Below, piece by piece: positions 1 to 14,200 of a stretch of DNA of 64,000 nucleotides. The position numbers were made by a program, and so were the translations under genes. The stretch is from Mimachlamys varia (lineage: Eukaryota; Mollusca; Bivalvia; Pectinida; Pectinidae), in assembly GCA_947623455.1 (NCBI GenBank), contig OX392532.1:46689058-46753057 (forward strand). The letters are read 5' to 3'. Each line of letters starts with the position of its first letter. Positions within the stretch are counted from its first letter, which is position 1. A model generated the notes under the pieces. That model did no database searches and was not told the DNA's origin. It saw nothing but the letters and a program-made list of their open reading frames with translations.

Positions 1-274
1 ATCCCAATCACCTTCATAGGATCACGTGATGGAGGGCCTAGGGCTTACATATCCCAATCACCTTCATAGGATCACGTGATGGAGGGCCTAGGGCTTACAT
101 ATCCCAATCACCTTCAAAGGATCACGTGATGGAGGGCCTAGGGCTTACAAATCCCAATCACGTGATGGAGGCCTAGGGCTTACACATCCCAATCACGTGA
201 TGGAGGCCTAGGGCTTACATATCCCAATCACGTGATGGAGGGCCTAGGGCTTACATATCCCAATCACGTGCTCC
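1..274. repeat. 50-bp minisatellite, right end of a longer array
   Basis: Three 50-bp units begin at 1, 51 and 101. They are followed by shorter units of 35-36 bp and a partial one ending near 270. The short units lack 14 bp between two ATCA words, which is what slippage between short direct repeats would produce. Each full unit carries the palindrome ATCACGTGAT. The array runs off the left edge, so its full size is unknown. Confidence 0.95.
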
Positions 275-1590
275 TCTGAAGAAGTGGTCATCATGATGAA
301 GACCGATCTTGGACATGAAGATCAATTTCCCAGAGCACACGGTCAGTTTTTAAAGTGTAATGTCCTAAGATTTTCCAGAGTTTTAGCTTATTAAGTTTCA
401 CCTCTGGTTTTAAGTCCAGGTCGATTTCCATTATATCGCTGTATAATTTATGCGATAGTAACAGAGATGTTATTTGAGAATGATTTAGTAACCCAGGGCA
501 AAGCGTTTTCGATGAATTATGAGCGAGATTTTGTGACAATGTGAAAGTATTATGAATACACTGTACATGTACCTAATTATATATTTTAATTCGTATCCTA
601 TAAATATCCATTTGTAAGGATCCAGTGTTATTTGGAAAACTACCGTTGATATTACTTCTTTGACCGATAATTAAATAGTTTGATATAATTAAATGCTGTT
701 TAATCAATATCTCGGTCGGACAGACACAGGTGTGTCGAGTTAGTATTGGAAAAAAGAAGGGATGACTGCTGTTGAGGTATAGAACAGATTGAAAATCTGT
801 GACAGACTATAAATAGAAAAGTGTTACAGCCTTGACCTTCATACACAGAAAGAACAGGTTTACAGACTGCTACTAAAATAGACTTAGGTAATTTCCCAGG
901 TATCGATTAACAGCCTGTTAAATAATCTGTTAGACTTCATTCTCTGAATAGAAAGACAAGAATTCCAAGATGTTGTTGAGTGGCCAGTGTGGACAGCATT
1001 AGAAAGATAACAACGAGAACACTATTTGATGGAGAAATATTTGAAAAATCAAAATACATGTATTATGATGCAGACTTTAAGAATGTAAATGTACAATTGT
1101 AGACCTAGTTTGATCGACACAAAGGAACTAAATTATGTTGCGGAAACTAATTTTCTATAAAGGACTTTTTAGTAAGAAAGTTGTGCATGAAGTTTGAGTT
1201 TTATTGGCCCAAGAATTCCATGGTGTCGCACGAAAACCTTTGAAGGACGTCGATGCTATTCAAGTAACATGATTCTATTTAAGTAACAGCGACCCTGAAC
1301 TTCCTTTTTCATTCAAAAAGTCATTCCATTCGTGCATTCATCCATTCTATATAATTTCATACTCTCCGGATAATAGTTACGGTTTTTGTCAAAAATTGTA
1401 TTACATGTATTACGTTTACTTCCGGTGATGGTGTTGCTGTTCTACACGGATACGGTAAACGTATAGAGTATTATGTTTCAAATCATGTTTGGTTTTGTTT
1501 GTTACATTAAAAAGACATTTGAAAATAGATCAGATACACTCTAAATAATTTATATAAATTCCCTTTTTAGGCGACACCAAATGTGTTACA
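275..1590. other. AT-rich single-copy DNA, no gene seen
   Basis: No open frame with coding character, splice-site pair or RNA gene could be supported here. The 82-codon open frame on the - strand at 291-539 shows no recognisable motif and is probably chance. Confidence 0.5.
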
Positions 1591-4500
1591 AATCTCGGCC
1601 TATGTGAGGCCTAGATAATGTCCCTGTTAGTCTGTAAATAAATCACACTACTGAACACAACTACAACTATAGACCCCAGCCCATGAGAGGCCTAGATAAT
1701 GTCCCTGTTAGTCTGTAAATAAATCACACTACTGAACACAACTACAACTATAGACCCCAGCCCATGAGAGGCCTAGATAATGTCCCTGTTAGTCTGTAAA
1801 TAAATCACACTACTGAACACAACTACAACTATAGACCCCAGCCCATGAGAGGCCTAGATAATGTCCCTGTTAGTCTGTAAATAAATCACACTACTGAACA
1901 CAACTACAACTATAGACCCCAGCCCATGAGAGGCCTAGATAATGTCCCTGTTAGTCTGTAAATAAATCACACTACTGAACACAACTACAACTATAGACCC
2001 CAGCCCATGAGAGGCCTAGATAATGTCCCTGTTAGTCTGTAAATAAATCACACTACTGAACACAACTACAACTATAGACCCCAGCCCATGAGAGGCCTAG
2101 ATAATGTCCCTGTTAGTCTGTAAATAAATCACACTACTGAACACAACTACAACTATAGACCCCAGCCCATGAGAGGCCTAGATAATGTCCCTGTTAGTCT
2201 GTAAATAAATCACACTACTGAACACAACTACAACTATAGACCTCGGCCTATGAGAGGCCTGGATAATGTCCCTGTCAGTCTGTAAATAAATCACACTACT
2301 GAACACAACTACAACTATAGACCTCGGCCTATGAGAGGCCTAGATAATGTCCCTGTCAGTCTGTAAATAAATCACACTACTGAACACAACTACAACTAAA
2401 GACCTCGGCCTATGAGAGGCCTAGATAATGTCCCTGTTAGTCTGTAAATAAATCACATTACTGAACACAACTACAACTATAGACCTCGGCCTATGAGAGG
2501 CCTAGATAATGTCCCTGTTAGTCTGTAAATAAATCACATTTCTGAACACAACTACAAGTATAGACCTCGGCCTATGAGAGGCCTAGAAAATGTCCCTGTC
2601 AGTCTGTAAATAAATCACACTACTGAACACAACTACAACTATAGACCCCAGCCCATGAGAGGCCTAGATAATGTCCCTGTTAGTCTGTAAATAAATCACA
2701 CTACTGAACACAACTACAACTATAGACCTCGGCCCATGAGAGGCCTAGATAATGTCCCTGTCAGTCTGTAAATAAATCATACTACTGAACACAACTACAA
2801 CTATAGACCTCGGCCTATGAGAGGCCTAGATAATGTCCCTGTTAGTCTGTAAATAAATCACACTACTGAACACAACTACAACTATAGACCTCGGCCTATG
2901 AGAGGCCTAGATAATGTCCCTGTTAGTCTGTAAATAAATCACACTACTGAACACAACTACAACTATAGACCTCGGCCTATGAGAGGCCTAGATAATGTCC
3001 CTGTCAGTCTGTAAATAAATCACACTACTGAACACAACTACAACTAAAGACCTCGGCCTATGAGAGGCCTAGATAATGTCCCTGTTAGTCTGTAAATAAA
3101 TCACATTACTGAACACAACTACAACTATAGACCTCGGCCTATGAGAGGCCTAGACAATGTCCCTGTTAGTCTGTAAATAAATCACATTTCTGAACACAAC
3201 TACAAGTATAGACCTCGGCCTATGAGAGGCCTAGATACTGTCCCTGTTAGTCTGTAAATAAATCACATTACTGAACACAACTACAACTATAGACCTCGGC
3301 CTATGAGAGGCCTGGATAATGTCCCTGTCAGTCTGTAAATAAATCACACTACTGAACACAACTACAACTATAGACCCCAGCCCATGAGAGGCCTAGATAA
3401 TGTCCCTGTTAGTCTGTAAATAAATCACACTACTGAACACAACTACAACTGTAGACCTCGGCCTATGAGAGGCCTAGATAATGTCCCTGTCAGTCTGTAA
3501 ATAAATCATACTACTGAACACAACTACAAGTATAGACCTCGGCCTATGAGAGGCCTAGATAATGTCCCTGTTAGTCTGTAAATAAATCACATTACTGAAC
3601 ACAACTACAACTATAGACCTCGGCCTATGAGAGGCCTAGATAATGTCCCTGTCAGTCTGTAAATAAATCACACTACTGAACACAACTACAACTAAAGACC
3701 TCGGCCTATGAGAGGCCTAGATAATGTCCCTGTTAGTCTGTAAATAAATCACATTACTGAACACAACTACAACTATAGACCTCGGCCTATGAGAGGCCTA
3801 GATAATGTCCCTGTTAGTCTGTAAATAAATCACATTTCTGAACACAACTACAAGTATAGACCTCGGCCTATGAGAGGCCTAGATAATGTCCCTGTCAGTC
3901 TGTAAATAAATCACACTACTGAACACAACTACAACTATAGACCCCAGCCCATGAGAGGCCTAGATAATGTCCCTGTTAGTCTGTAAATAAATCACACTAC
4001 TGAACACAACTACAACTATAGACCTCGGCCTATGAGAGGCCTAGATAATGTCCCTGTCAGTCTGTAAATAAATCATACTACTGAACACAACTACAACTAT
4101 AGACCCCAGCCCATGAGAGGCCTAGATAATGTCCCTGTTAGTCTGTAAATAAATCACACTACTGAACACAACTACAACTATAGACCCCAGCCCATGAGAG
4201 GCCTAGATAATGTCCCTGTTAGTCTGTAAATAAATCACACTACTGAACACAACTACAACTATAGACCCCAGCCCATGAGAGGCCTAGATAATGTCCCTGT
4301 TAGTCTGTAAATAAATCACACTACTGAACACAACTACAACTATAGACCCCAGCCCATGAGAGGCCTAGATAATGTCCCTGTTAGTCTGTAAATAAATCAC
4401 ACTACTGAACACAACTACAACTATAGACCCCAGCCCATGAGAGGCCTAGATAATGTCCCTGTTAGTCTGTAAATAAATCACACTACTGAACACAACTACA

Positions 4501-7092
4501 ACTATAGACCCCAGCCCATGAGAGGCCTAGATAATGTCCCTGTTAGTCTGTAAATAAATCACACTACTGAACACAACTACAACTATAGACCTCGGCCTAT
4601 GAGAGGCCTGGATAATGTCCCTGTCAGTCTGTAAATAAATCACACTACTGAACACAACTACAACTATAGACCTCGGCCTATGAGAGGCCTAGATAATGTC
4701 CCTGTCAGTCTGTAAATAAATCACACTACTGAACACAACTACAACTAAAGACCTCGGCCTATGAGAGGCCTAGATAATGTCCCTGTTAGTCTGTAAATAA
4801 ATCACATTACTGAACACAACTACAACTATAGACCTCGGCCTATGAGAGGCCTAGATAATGTCCCTGTTAGTCTGTAAATAAATCACATTTCTGAACACAA
4901 CTACAAGTATAGACCTCGGCCTATGAGAGGCCTAGAAAATGTCCCTGTCAGTCTGTAAATAAATCACACTACTGAACACAACTACAACTATAGACCCCAG
5001 CCCATGAGAGGCCTAGATAATGTCCCTGTTAGTCTGTAAATAAATCACACTACTGAACACAACTACAACTATAGACCTCGGCCCATGAGAGGCCTAGATA
5101 ATGTCCCTGTCAGTCTGTAAATAAATCATACTACTGAACACAACTACAACTATAGACCTCGGCCTATGAGAGGCCTAGATAATGTCCCTGTTAGTCTGTA
5201 AATAAATCACACTACTGAACACAACTACAACTATAGACCTCGGCCTATGAGAGGCCTAGATAATGTCCCTGTTAGTCTGTAAATAAATCACACTACTGAA
5301 CACAACTACAACTATAGACCTCGGCCTATGAGAGGCCTAGATAATGTCCCTGTCAGTCTGTAAATAAATCACACTACTGAACACAACTACAACTAAAGAC
5401 CTCGGCCTATGAGAGGCCTAGATAATGTCCCTGTTAGTCTGTAAATAAATCACATTACTGAACACAACTACAACTATAGACCTCGGCCTATGAGAGGCCT
5501 AGACAATGTCCCTGTTAGTCTGTAAATAAATCACATTTCTGAACACAACTACAAGTATAGACCTCGGCCTATGAGAGGCCTAGATACTGTCCCTGTTAGT
5601 CTGTAAATAAATCACATTACTGAACACAACTACAACTATAGACCTCGGCCTATGAGAGGCCTGGATAATGTCCCTGTCAGTCTGTAAATAAATCACACTA
5701 CTGAACACAACTACAACTATAGACCCCAGCCCATGAGAGGCCTAGATAATGTCCCTGTTAGTCTGTAAATAAATCACACTACTGAACACAACTACAACTG
5801 TAGACCTCGGCCTATGAGAGGCCTAGATAATGTCCCTGTCAGTCTGTAAATAAATCATACTACTGAACACAACTACAAGTATAGACCTCGGCCTATGAGA
5901 GGCCTAGATAATGTCCCTGTTAGTCTGTAAATAAATCACATTACTGAACACAACTACAACTATAGACCTCGGCCTATGAGAGGCCTAGATAATGTCCCTG
6001 TCAGTCTGTAAATAAATCACACTACTGAACACAACTACAACTAAAGACCTCGGCCTATGAGAGGCCTAGATAATGTCCCTGTTAGTCTGTAAATAAATCA
6101 CATTACTGAACACAACTACAACTATAGACCTCGGCCTATGAGAGGCCTAGATAATGTCCCTGTTAGTCTGTAAATAAATCACATTTCTGAACACAACTAC
6201 AAGTATAGACCTCGGCCTATGAGAGGCCTAGATAATGTCCCTGTCAGTCTGTAAATAAATCACACTACTGAACACAACTACAACTATAGACCCCAGCCCA
6301 TGAGAGGCCTAGATAATGTCCCTGTTAGTCTGTAAATAAATCACACTACTGAACACAACTACAACTATAGACCTCGGCCTATGAGAGGCCTAGATAATGT
6401 CCCTGTCAGTCTGTAAATAAATCATACTACTGAACACAACTACAACTATAGACCTCGGCCTATGAGAGGCCTAGATAATGTCCCTGTTAGTCTGTAAATA
6501 AATCACACTACTGAACACAACTACAACTATAGACCTCGGCCTATGAGAGGCCTAGATAATGTCCCTGTTAGTCTGTAAATAAATCACATTACTGAACACA
6601 ACTACAACTATAGACCTCGGCCTATGAGAGGCCTAGATAATGTCCCTGTCTGTCTGTAAATAAATCACACTACTGAACACAACTACAACTAAAGACCTCG
6701 GCCTATGAGAGGCCTAGATAATGTCCCTGTTAGTCTGTAAATAAATCACATTACTGAACACAACTACAACTATAGACCTCGGCCTATGAGAGGCCTAGAC
6801 AATGTCCCTGTTAGTCTGTAAATAAATCACATTTCTGAACACAACTACAAGTATAGACCTCGGCCTATGAGAGGCCTAGATACTGTCCCTGTTAGTCTGT
6901 AAATAAATCACATTTCTGAACACAACTACAAGTATAGACCTCGGCCTATGAGAGGCCTAGATAATGTCCCTGTCAGTCTGTAAATAAATCACACTACTGA
7001 ACACAACTACAACTATAGACCTCGGCCTATAAGAGGCCTAGATAATGTCCCTGTTAGTCTGTAAATAAATCACACTACTGAACACAACTACA
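1591..7092. repeat. 81-bp minisatellite, about 68 copies
   Basis: The word ATGAGAGG recurs at 1683, 1764, 1845, 2088 and so on, and its ATAAGAGG variant is at 7029. The distance 1683 to 7029 is exactly 66 x 81, so the copies sampled show no net length change. Two main unit types differ by CCCCAGCCC versus CCTCGGCCT before ATGAGAGG. The second type can form a short GGCCT/AGGCC hairpin that the first type breaks. Further marker variants (CTGGATAA, AGACAATG, AGATACTG, AGAAAATG, ACTAAAGAC) define the higher-order structure described separately. Confidence 0.98.
1756..6453. repeat. 2349-bp higher-order tandem duplication inside the 81-bp array
   Basis: Marker variants in the first half recur exactly 2349 bp (29 units) later: CTGGATAA at 2261 and 4610, AGAAAATG at 2585 and 4934, AGACAATG at 3152 and 5501, AGATACTG at 3233 and 5582, and a G variant at 3451 and 5800. 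The blocks are adjacent, about 1756-4104 and 4105-6453. I saw no mismatch at the markers compared. Beyond 6453 the tail (AGACAATG 6797, AGATACTG 6878) repeats block B at a 1296-bp (16-unit) offset with some divergence, so there was at least one further, probably older, duplication. Confidence 0.9.
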
Positions 7093-7192
7093 AATGAATT
7101 ACCTCATCAAGTTTTGAATTATGGGATGTCATTGATGCCGTCTTTTGTCTACGTTAGTGTGCCACTTAAGGTGTATCTAACAAATCCTTTCT

Positions 7193-7860
7193 AAAGGAAA
7201 AGTACCACAAGCTTGGAAGGAGGCCAATATAACAGCAATTTACAGAAAGGACCCAACTAACTATGGGCCCGTAAGCCTGACAAAGTATAATTGTCAAAAT
7301 TCTAGAGAAAGTAGTGAAAAATAGCATTGTTAATCATAAATATGAAAATAATCTTCTCAGTAACCAACAATTTGGCTTTATCTTTGGGAGATAAACGCAA
7401 CTCCAACTACTTACTTTATTAGAATGGACTGAGATCTTAGATAAGGAAGGAGGGCTTGATATAATATATATGGCCTTTGATAAAGTGCTTCATCAACGCC
7501 TTATCAAAATGTTATCAGCCTATGTAATCAGCAAACGAGCTGGTAATTGGGTCCAAACAGATGTCAACATGTATTGGTGAACGGAGAATCTTCTTCAACA
7601 TATCCTGTAATAAGTGGTATTCCCCAGGGAAGTGTACTGGGTCCAATTTTATTCGTCTTGTATATAAATGATCTTCCAGAAATTACTGCGTCCCCTTCAC
7701 AACTATTTGCTGATGATACTTAAAAATTCAGGCAGATGAAAACTAGAAAGAATGTTTTAATTCTTCAAAATAATTTAGACAAATAAATGTTCATATAAGT
7801 GTCTGCTTAAATGTAAAACAAATTCAAAGTATTATCCATAGGAGCTTCAGAAAAAGATCA
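7193..7860 (+). pseudogene. Non-LTR retrotransposon reverse transcriptase, dead fragment
   Basis: Reading in shifting + frames gives a recognisable LINE reverse transcriptase. It starts with a KVPQAWKEANITAIYRKDPT-like segment from 7193, then NYGPVSLT, then LLSNQQFGF near 7358. A YMAFDKVLHQRL segment lies near 7468-7504, GIPQGSVLGPILFVLYINDL near 7614-7675, and FADDT at 7706-7720. The last two are the conserved region around the template grip and the catalytic motif C. The residues where motif A should carry its aspartate (the DFAKAF-like block) appear deleted. There are several frameshifts and stops, and no endonuclease domain or 3' tail could be found. It resembles the Jockey/CR1 group, but the clade is uncertain. 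The fragment sits alone between two large minisatellite arrays. Confidence 0.85.
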
Positions 7861-8232
7861 TATGATCGTAGGTGGCAGACTGCGCTGGTGGTTTTTTCAG
7901 TACCCGTGGTTTGCTGAATCTCCATAACCACAGTTATCTCATTTGTGTAGTGGCACGGTACTTAATATACAAATTTTCTTAGAACACGATCTGAAATTAT
8001 ACAGAACTAATTCGATTTTATATCTAAATTCATAAATTAAAGGGCCCCTTCTGCTTCTACATTAATTTAGAAATTTTGGATTGCCACCCTTTGGCCCCAA
8101 GCATCACTGAAGAGTCCTAGGAGAACGAAACAGCTGTATAATGCAGTTTAATTTATTTTTTCGGCATACTGTATCTCTTACTAAATTTAAAAGGTGCGGC
8201 ATGTGTGTGTTACGTCATCTTTCATGTCAGGA
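7861..8232. other. Single-copy DNA between RT remnant and 66-bp array
   Basis: No open frame or RNA gene is supported. The segment could include untranslated flank of the retrotransposon, but no poly-A or short-repeat tail marks an end. Confidence 0.4.
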
Positions 8233-11200
8233 TCTAGAGGAGGACGGCTTCAACTAGAAAATATTAACTAGAGAAAGACATTGTCGTAATGATAGACGAG
8301 AGGAGGAGGACGGCTTCAACTAGAAAATATTAACTAGAGAAAGACATTGTCGTAATGATAGACGAGAGGAGGGGGGCGGCTTCAACTAGAAAATATTAAC
8401 TAGAGAAAAACATTGCCGTAATGATAGACGAGAGGAGAAGGACGGCTTCAACTAGAAAATATTAACTAGAGAAAGACACTGTCGTAATGATAGACGAGAG
8501 GAGGAGGACGGCTTCAACTAGAAAATATTTACTAGAGAAAGACACTGTCGTAATGATAGACGAGAGGAGGAGGACGGCTTCAACTAGAAAATATTAACTA
8601 GAGAAAGACATTGTCGTAATGATAGACGAGAGGAGGAGGACGGCTTCAACTAGAAAATATTAACTAGAGAAAAACATTATCGTAATGATAGACGAGAGGA
8701 GGGGGACGGCTTCAACTAGAAACTATTAACTAGAGAAAGACATTGTCGTAATGATAGACGAGAGGAGAAGGACGGCTTCAACTAGAAAATATTAACTAGA
8801 GAAAGACATTGTCGTAATGATAGACGAGAGGAGGAGGACGGCTTCAACTAGAAAATATTAACTAGAGAAAGACATTACCATTATGATAGACGAGAGGAGG
8901 AGGACGGCTTCAACTAGAAAATATTAACTAGAGAAAGACATTGTCGTAATGATAGACGAGAGGAGGAGGACGGCTTCAACTAGAAAATATTAACTAGAGA
9001 AAAACATTGTCGTAATGATAGACGAGAGGAGGAGGACGGCTTCAACTAGAAAATATTAACTAGAGAAAAACATTATCGTAATGATAGACGAGAGGAGGGG
9101 GACGGCTTCAACTAGAAAATATTAACTAGAGAAAAACATTGCCGTAATGATAGACGAGAGGAGGGGGACGGCTTCAACTAGAAAATATTAACTAGAGAAA
9201 GACATTGTCGTAATGATAGACGAGAGGAGGAGGACGGCTTCAACTAGAAAATATTAACTAGAGAAAGACATTGTCGTAATGGTAGACGAGAGGAGGAGGA
9301 CGGCTTCAACTAGAAAATATTAACTAGAGAAAGACATTGTCGTAATGGTAGACAAGAGGAGGACGGCTTCAACTAGAAAATATTAACTAGAGAAAGACAT
9401 TGTCGTTATGATAGACGAGAGGAGGAGGACGGCTTCAACTAGAAAATATTAACTAGAGAAAAACATTGTCGTAATGATAGACGAGAGGAGGAGGACGGCT
9501 TCAACTAGAAAATATTAACTAGAGAAAAACATTGCCGTAATGATAGACGAGAGGAGGAGGACGGCTTCAGCTAGAAAATATTAACTAGAGAAAGACATTG
9601 TCGTAATGGTAGACGAGAGGAGGAGGACGGCTTCAACTAGAAAATATTAACTAGAGAAAAACATTGTCGTAATGATAGACGAGAGGAGGAGGACGGCTTC
9701 AACTAGAAAATATGAACTAGAGAAAAACATTGCCGTAATGATAGACGAGAGGAGGAGGACGGCTTCAACTAGAAAATATTAACTAGAGAAAAACATTGCC
9801 GTAATGATAGACGAGAGGAGGAGGGCGGCTTCAACTAGAAAATATTAACTAGAGAAAGACATTGTCGTAATGATAGACAAGAGGAGGACGGCTTCAACTA
9901 GAAAATATTAACTAGAGAAAGACAGTGTCGTAATGATAGACAAGAGGAGGACGGCTTCAACTAGAAAATATTAACTAGAGAAAGACATTGTCGTAATGAT
10001 AGACGAGAGGAGGAGGACGGCTTCAACTAGAAAATATTAACTAGAGAAAGACAGTGTCGTAATGATAGACAAGAGGAGGGCGGCTTCAACTAGAAAATAT
10101 TAACTAGAAAAAAACATTGTCGTAATGGTAGACGAGAGGAGGAGGACGGCTTCAACTAGAAAAAATTAACTAGTGAAAGACATTGTCGTAATGATAGACG
10201 AGAGGAGGACGGCTTCAACTAGAAAATATTAACTAGAGAAAAACATTGCCGTAATGATAGACGAGAGGAGGAGGACGGCTTCAACTAGAAAATATTAACT
10301 AGAGAAAGACATTGTCGTAATGATAGACAAGAGGAGGACGGCTTCAACTAGAAAATATTAACTAGAGAAAAACATTGTCGTAATGGTAGACGAGAGGAGG
10401 AGGACGGCTTCAACTAGAAAATATTAACTAGAGAAAAACATTGCCGTAATGATAGACGAGAGGAGGAGGACGGCTTCAACTAGAAAATATTAACTAGAGA
10501 AAAACATTGCCGTAATGATAGACGAGAGGAGGAGGACGGCTTCAACTAGAAAATATTAACTAGAGAAAGACATTGTCGTAATGATAGACAAGAGGAGGAC
10601 GGCTTCAACTAGAAAATATTAACTAGAGAAAGACAGTGTCGTAATGATAGACGAGAGGAGGAGGACGGCTTCAACTAGAAAATATTAACTAGAGAAAAAC
10701 ATTGTCGTAATGATAGACGAGAGGAGGAGGACGGCTTCAACTAGAAAATATTAACTAGAGAAAGACATTGTCGTAATGGTAGACGAGAGGAGGACGGCTT
10801 CAACTAGAAAATATTAACTAGAGAAAAACATTGTCGTAATGATAGACGAGAGGAGGAGGACGGCTTCAACTAGAAAATATTAACTAGAGAAAGACATTGT
10901 CGTAATGATAGACGAGAGGAGGAGGACGGCTTCAACTAGAAAATATTAACTAGAGAAAGACATTGTCGTAATGATAGACGAGAGGAGGAGGAGGACGGCT
11001 TCAACTAGAAAATATTAACTAGAGAAAGACATTGTCGTAATGATAGACGAGAGGAGGAGGAGGACGGCTTCAACTAGAAAATATTAACTAGAGAAAAACA
11101 TTGCCGTAATGATAGACGAGAGGAGGAGGACGGCTTCAACTAGAAAATATTAACTAGAGAAAGACATTGTCGTAATGATAGACAAGAGGAGGACGGCTTC

Positions 11201-14200
11201 AACTAGAAAATATTAACTAGAGAAAGACATTGTCGTAATGATAGACAAGAGGAGGAGGACGGCTTCAACTAGAAAATATTAACCAGAGAAAAACATTGTC
11301 GTAATGGTAGACGAGAGGAGGAGGACGGCTTCAACTAGAAAATATTAACTAGAGAAAGACACTGTCGTAATGGTAGACGAGAGGAGGAGGACGGCTTCAA
11401 CTAGAAAATATTAACTAGAGAAAAACATTGTCGTAATGATAGACGAGAGGAGGAGGACGGCTTCAACTAGAAAATATTAACTAGAGAAAGACATTGTCGT
11501 AATGATAGACGAGAGGAGGGGGACGGCTTCAACTAGAAAATATTAACTAGAGAAAAACATTGTCGTAATGGTAGACGAGAGGAGGAGGACGGCTTCAACT
11601 AGAAAATATTAACTAGAGAAAGACATTGTCGTAATGGTAGACGAGAGGAGGAGGACGGCTTCAACTAGAAAATATTAACTAGAGAAAAACATTGCCGTAA
11701 TGATAGACGAGAGGAGGAGGACGGCTTCAACTAGAAAATATTAACTAGAGAAAAACATTGCCGTAATGATAGACGAGAGGAGGAGGACGGCTTCAACTAG
11801 AAAATATTAACTAGAGAAAAACATTGCCGTAATGATAGACGAGAGGAGGAGGACGGCTTCAACTAGAAAATATTAACTAGAGAAAGACATTGTCGTAATG
11901 ATAGACGAGAGGAGGGGGGCGGCTTCAACTAGAAAATATTAACTAGAGAAAAACATTGTCGTAATGATAGACGAGAGGAGGACGGCTTCAACTAGAAAAT
12001 ATTAACTAGAGAAAGACATTGTCGTAATGATAGACAAGAGGAGGACGGCTTCAACTAGAAAATATTAACTAGAGAAAGACATTGTCGTAATGATAGACGA
12101 GAGGAGGAGGACTGCTTCAACTAGAAAATATTAACTAGAGAAAGACAATGTCGTAATGGTAGACAAGAGGAGGACTGCTTCAACTAGAAAATATTAACTA
12201 GAGAAAGACATTGTCGTAATGGTAGACGAGAGGAGGAGGACGGCTTCAACTAGAAAATATTAACTAGAGAAAAACATTGCCATTATGATAGACGAGAGGA
12301 GGAGGACGGCTTCAACTAGAAAATATTAACTAGAGAAAGACATTAGAAAATATTAACTAGAGAAAAACATTGCCGTAATGATAGACGACAGGAGGAGGAC
12401 GGCTTCAACTAGAAAATATTAACTAGAGAAAAACATTGCCATTATGATAGACGAGAGGAGGAGGACGGCTTCAACTAGAAAATATTAACTAGAGAAAGAC
12501 ATTGTCGTAATGATAGACGAGAGGAGGAGGACGGCTTCAACTAGAAAATATTAACTAGAGAAAGATATTGTCGTAATGATAGACAAGAGGAGGACGGCTT
12601 CAACTAGAAAATATTAACTAGAGAAAAACATTGCCGTAATGATAGACGAGAGGAGGAGGACGGCTTGAACTAGAAAATATTAACTAGAGAAAAACATTGC
12701 CGTAATGATAGACGAGAGGAGGGAGACGGCTTCAACTAGAAAATATTAACTAGAGAAAGACATTGTCGTAATGATAGACGAGAGGAGGAGGACGGCTTCA
12801 ACTAGAAAATATTAACTAGAGAAAGACATTGTCGTAATGATAGACGAGAGGAGGAGGACGGCTTCAACTAGAAAATATTAACTAGAGAAAGACAGTGTCG
12901 TAATGATAGACGAGAGGAGGAGGACGGCTTCAACTAGAAAATATTAACTAGAGAAAAACATTGTCGTAATGATAGACGAGAGGAGGAGGACGGCTTCAAC
13001 TAGAAAATATTAACTAGAGAAAGACATTGTCGTAATGGTAGACGAGAGGAGGAGGACGGCTTCAACTAGAAAATATTAACTAGAGAAAAACATTGTCGTA
13101 ATGATAGACGAGAGGAGGAGGACGGCTTCAACTAGAAAATATTAACTAGAGAAAGACATTGTCGTAATGATAGACGAAAGGAGGAAGACGGCTTCAACTA
13201 GAAAATATGAACTAGAGAAAAACATTGCCATTATGATAGACGAGAGGAGGAGGACGGCTTCAACTAGAAAATATTAACTAGAGAAAGACATTGTCGTAAT
13301 GGTAGACGAGAGGATGAGGACGGCTTCAACTAGAAAATATTAACTAGAGAAAAACATTGTCGTAATGATAGACGAGAGGAGGAGGACGGCTTCAACTAGA
13401 AAATATTAACTAGAGAAAAACATTGCCGTAATGATAGACGAGAGGAGGAGGACGGCTTCAACTAGAAAATATTAACTAGAGAAAAACATTGCCGTAATGA
13501 TAGACGAGAGGAGGAGGACGGCTTCAACTAGAAAATATTAACTAGAGAAAAACATTGCCGTAATGATAGACGAGAGGAGGAGGACGGCTTCAACTAGAAA
13601 ATATTAACTAGAGAAAGACATTGTCGTAATGATAGACAAGAGGAGGACGGCTTCAACTAGAAAATATTAACTAGAGAAAGACAGTGTCGTAATGATAGAC
13701 GAGAGGAGGAGGACGGCTTCAACTAGAAAATATTAACTAGAGAAAAACATTGTCGTAATGATAGACGAGAGGAGGAGGACGGCTTCAACTAGAAAATATT
13801 AACTAGAGAAAGACATTGTCGTAATGGTAGACGAGAGGAGGAGGACGGCTTCAACTAGAAAAAATTAACTAGAGAAAGACATTGTCGTAATGATAGACGA
13901 GAGGAGGAGGACGGCTTCAACTAGAAAATATTAACTAGAGAAAGACATTGTCGTAATGGTAGACGAGAGGAGGAGGACGGCTTCAACTAGAAAATATGAA
14001 CTAGAGAAAAACATTGCCGTAATGATAGACGAGAGGAGGAGGACGGCTTCAACTAGAAAATATTAACTAGAGAAAGACATTAGAAAATATTAACTAGAGA
14101 AAAACATTGTCGTAATGATAGACGAGAGGAGGAGGACGGCTTCAACTAGAAAATATTAACTAGAGAAAGACATTGTCGTAATGATAGACAAGAGGAGGAC

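Noticed and set aside
1591..7092. Centromeric satellite
   Set aside because: The array is only 5.5 kb, lies between unrelated arrays and near a normal gene, and the unit is 81 bp; nothing points to a centromere.
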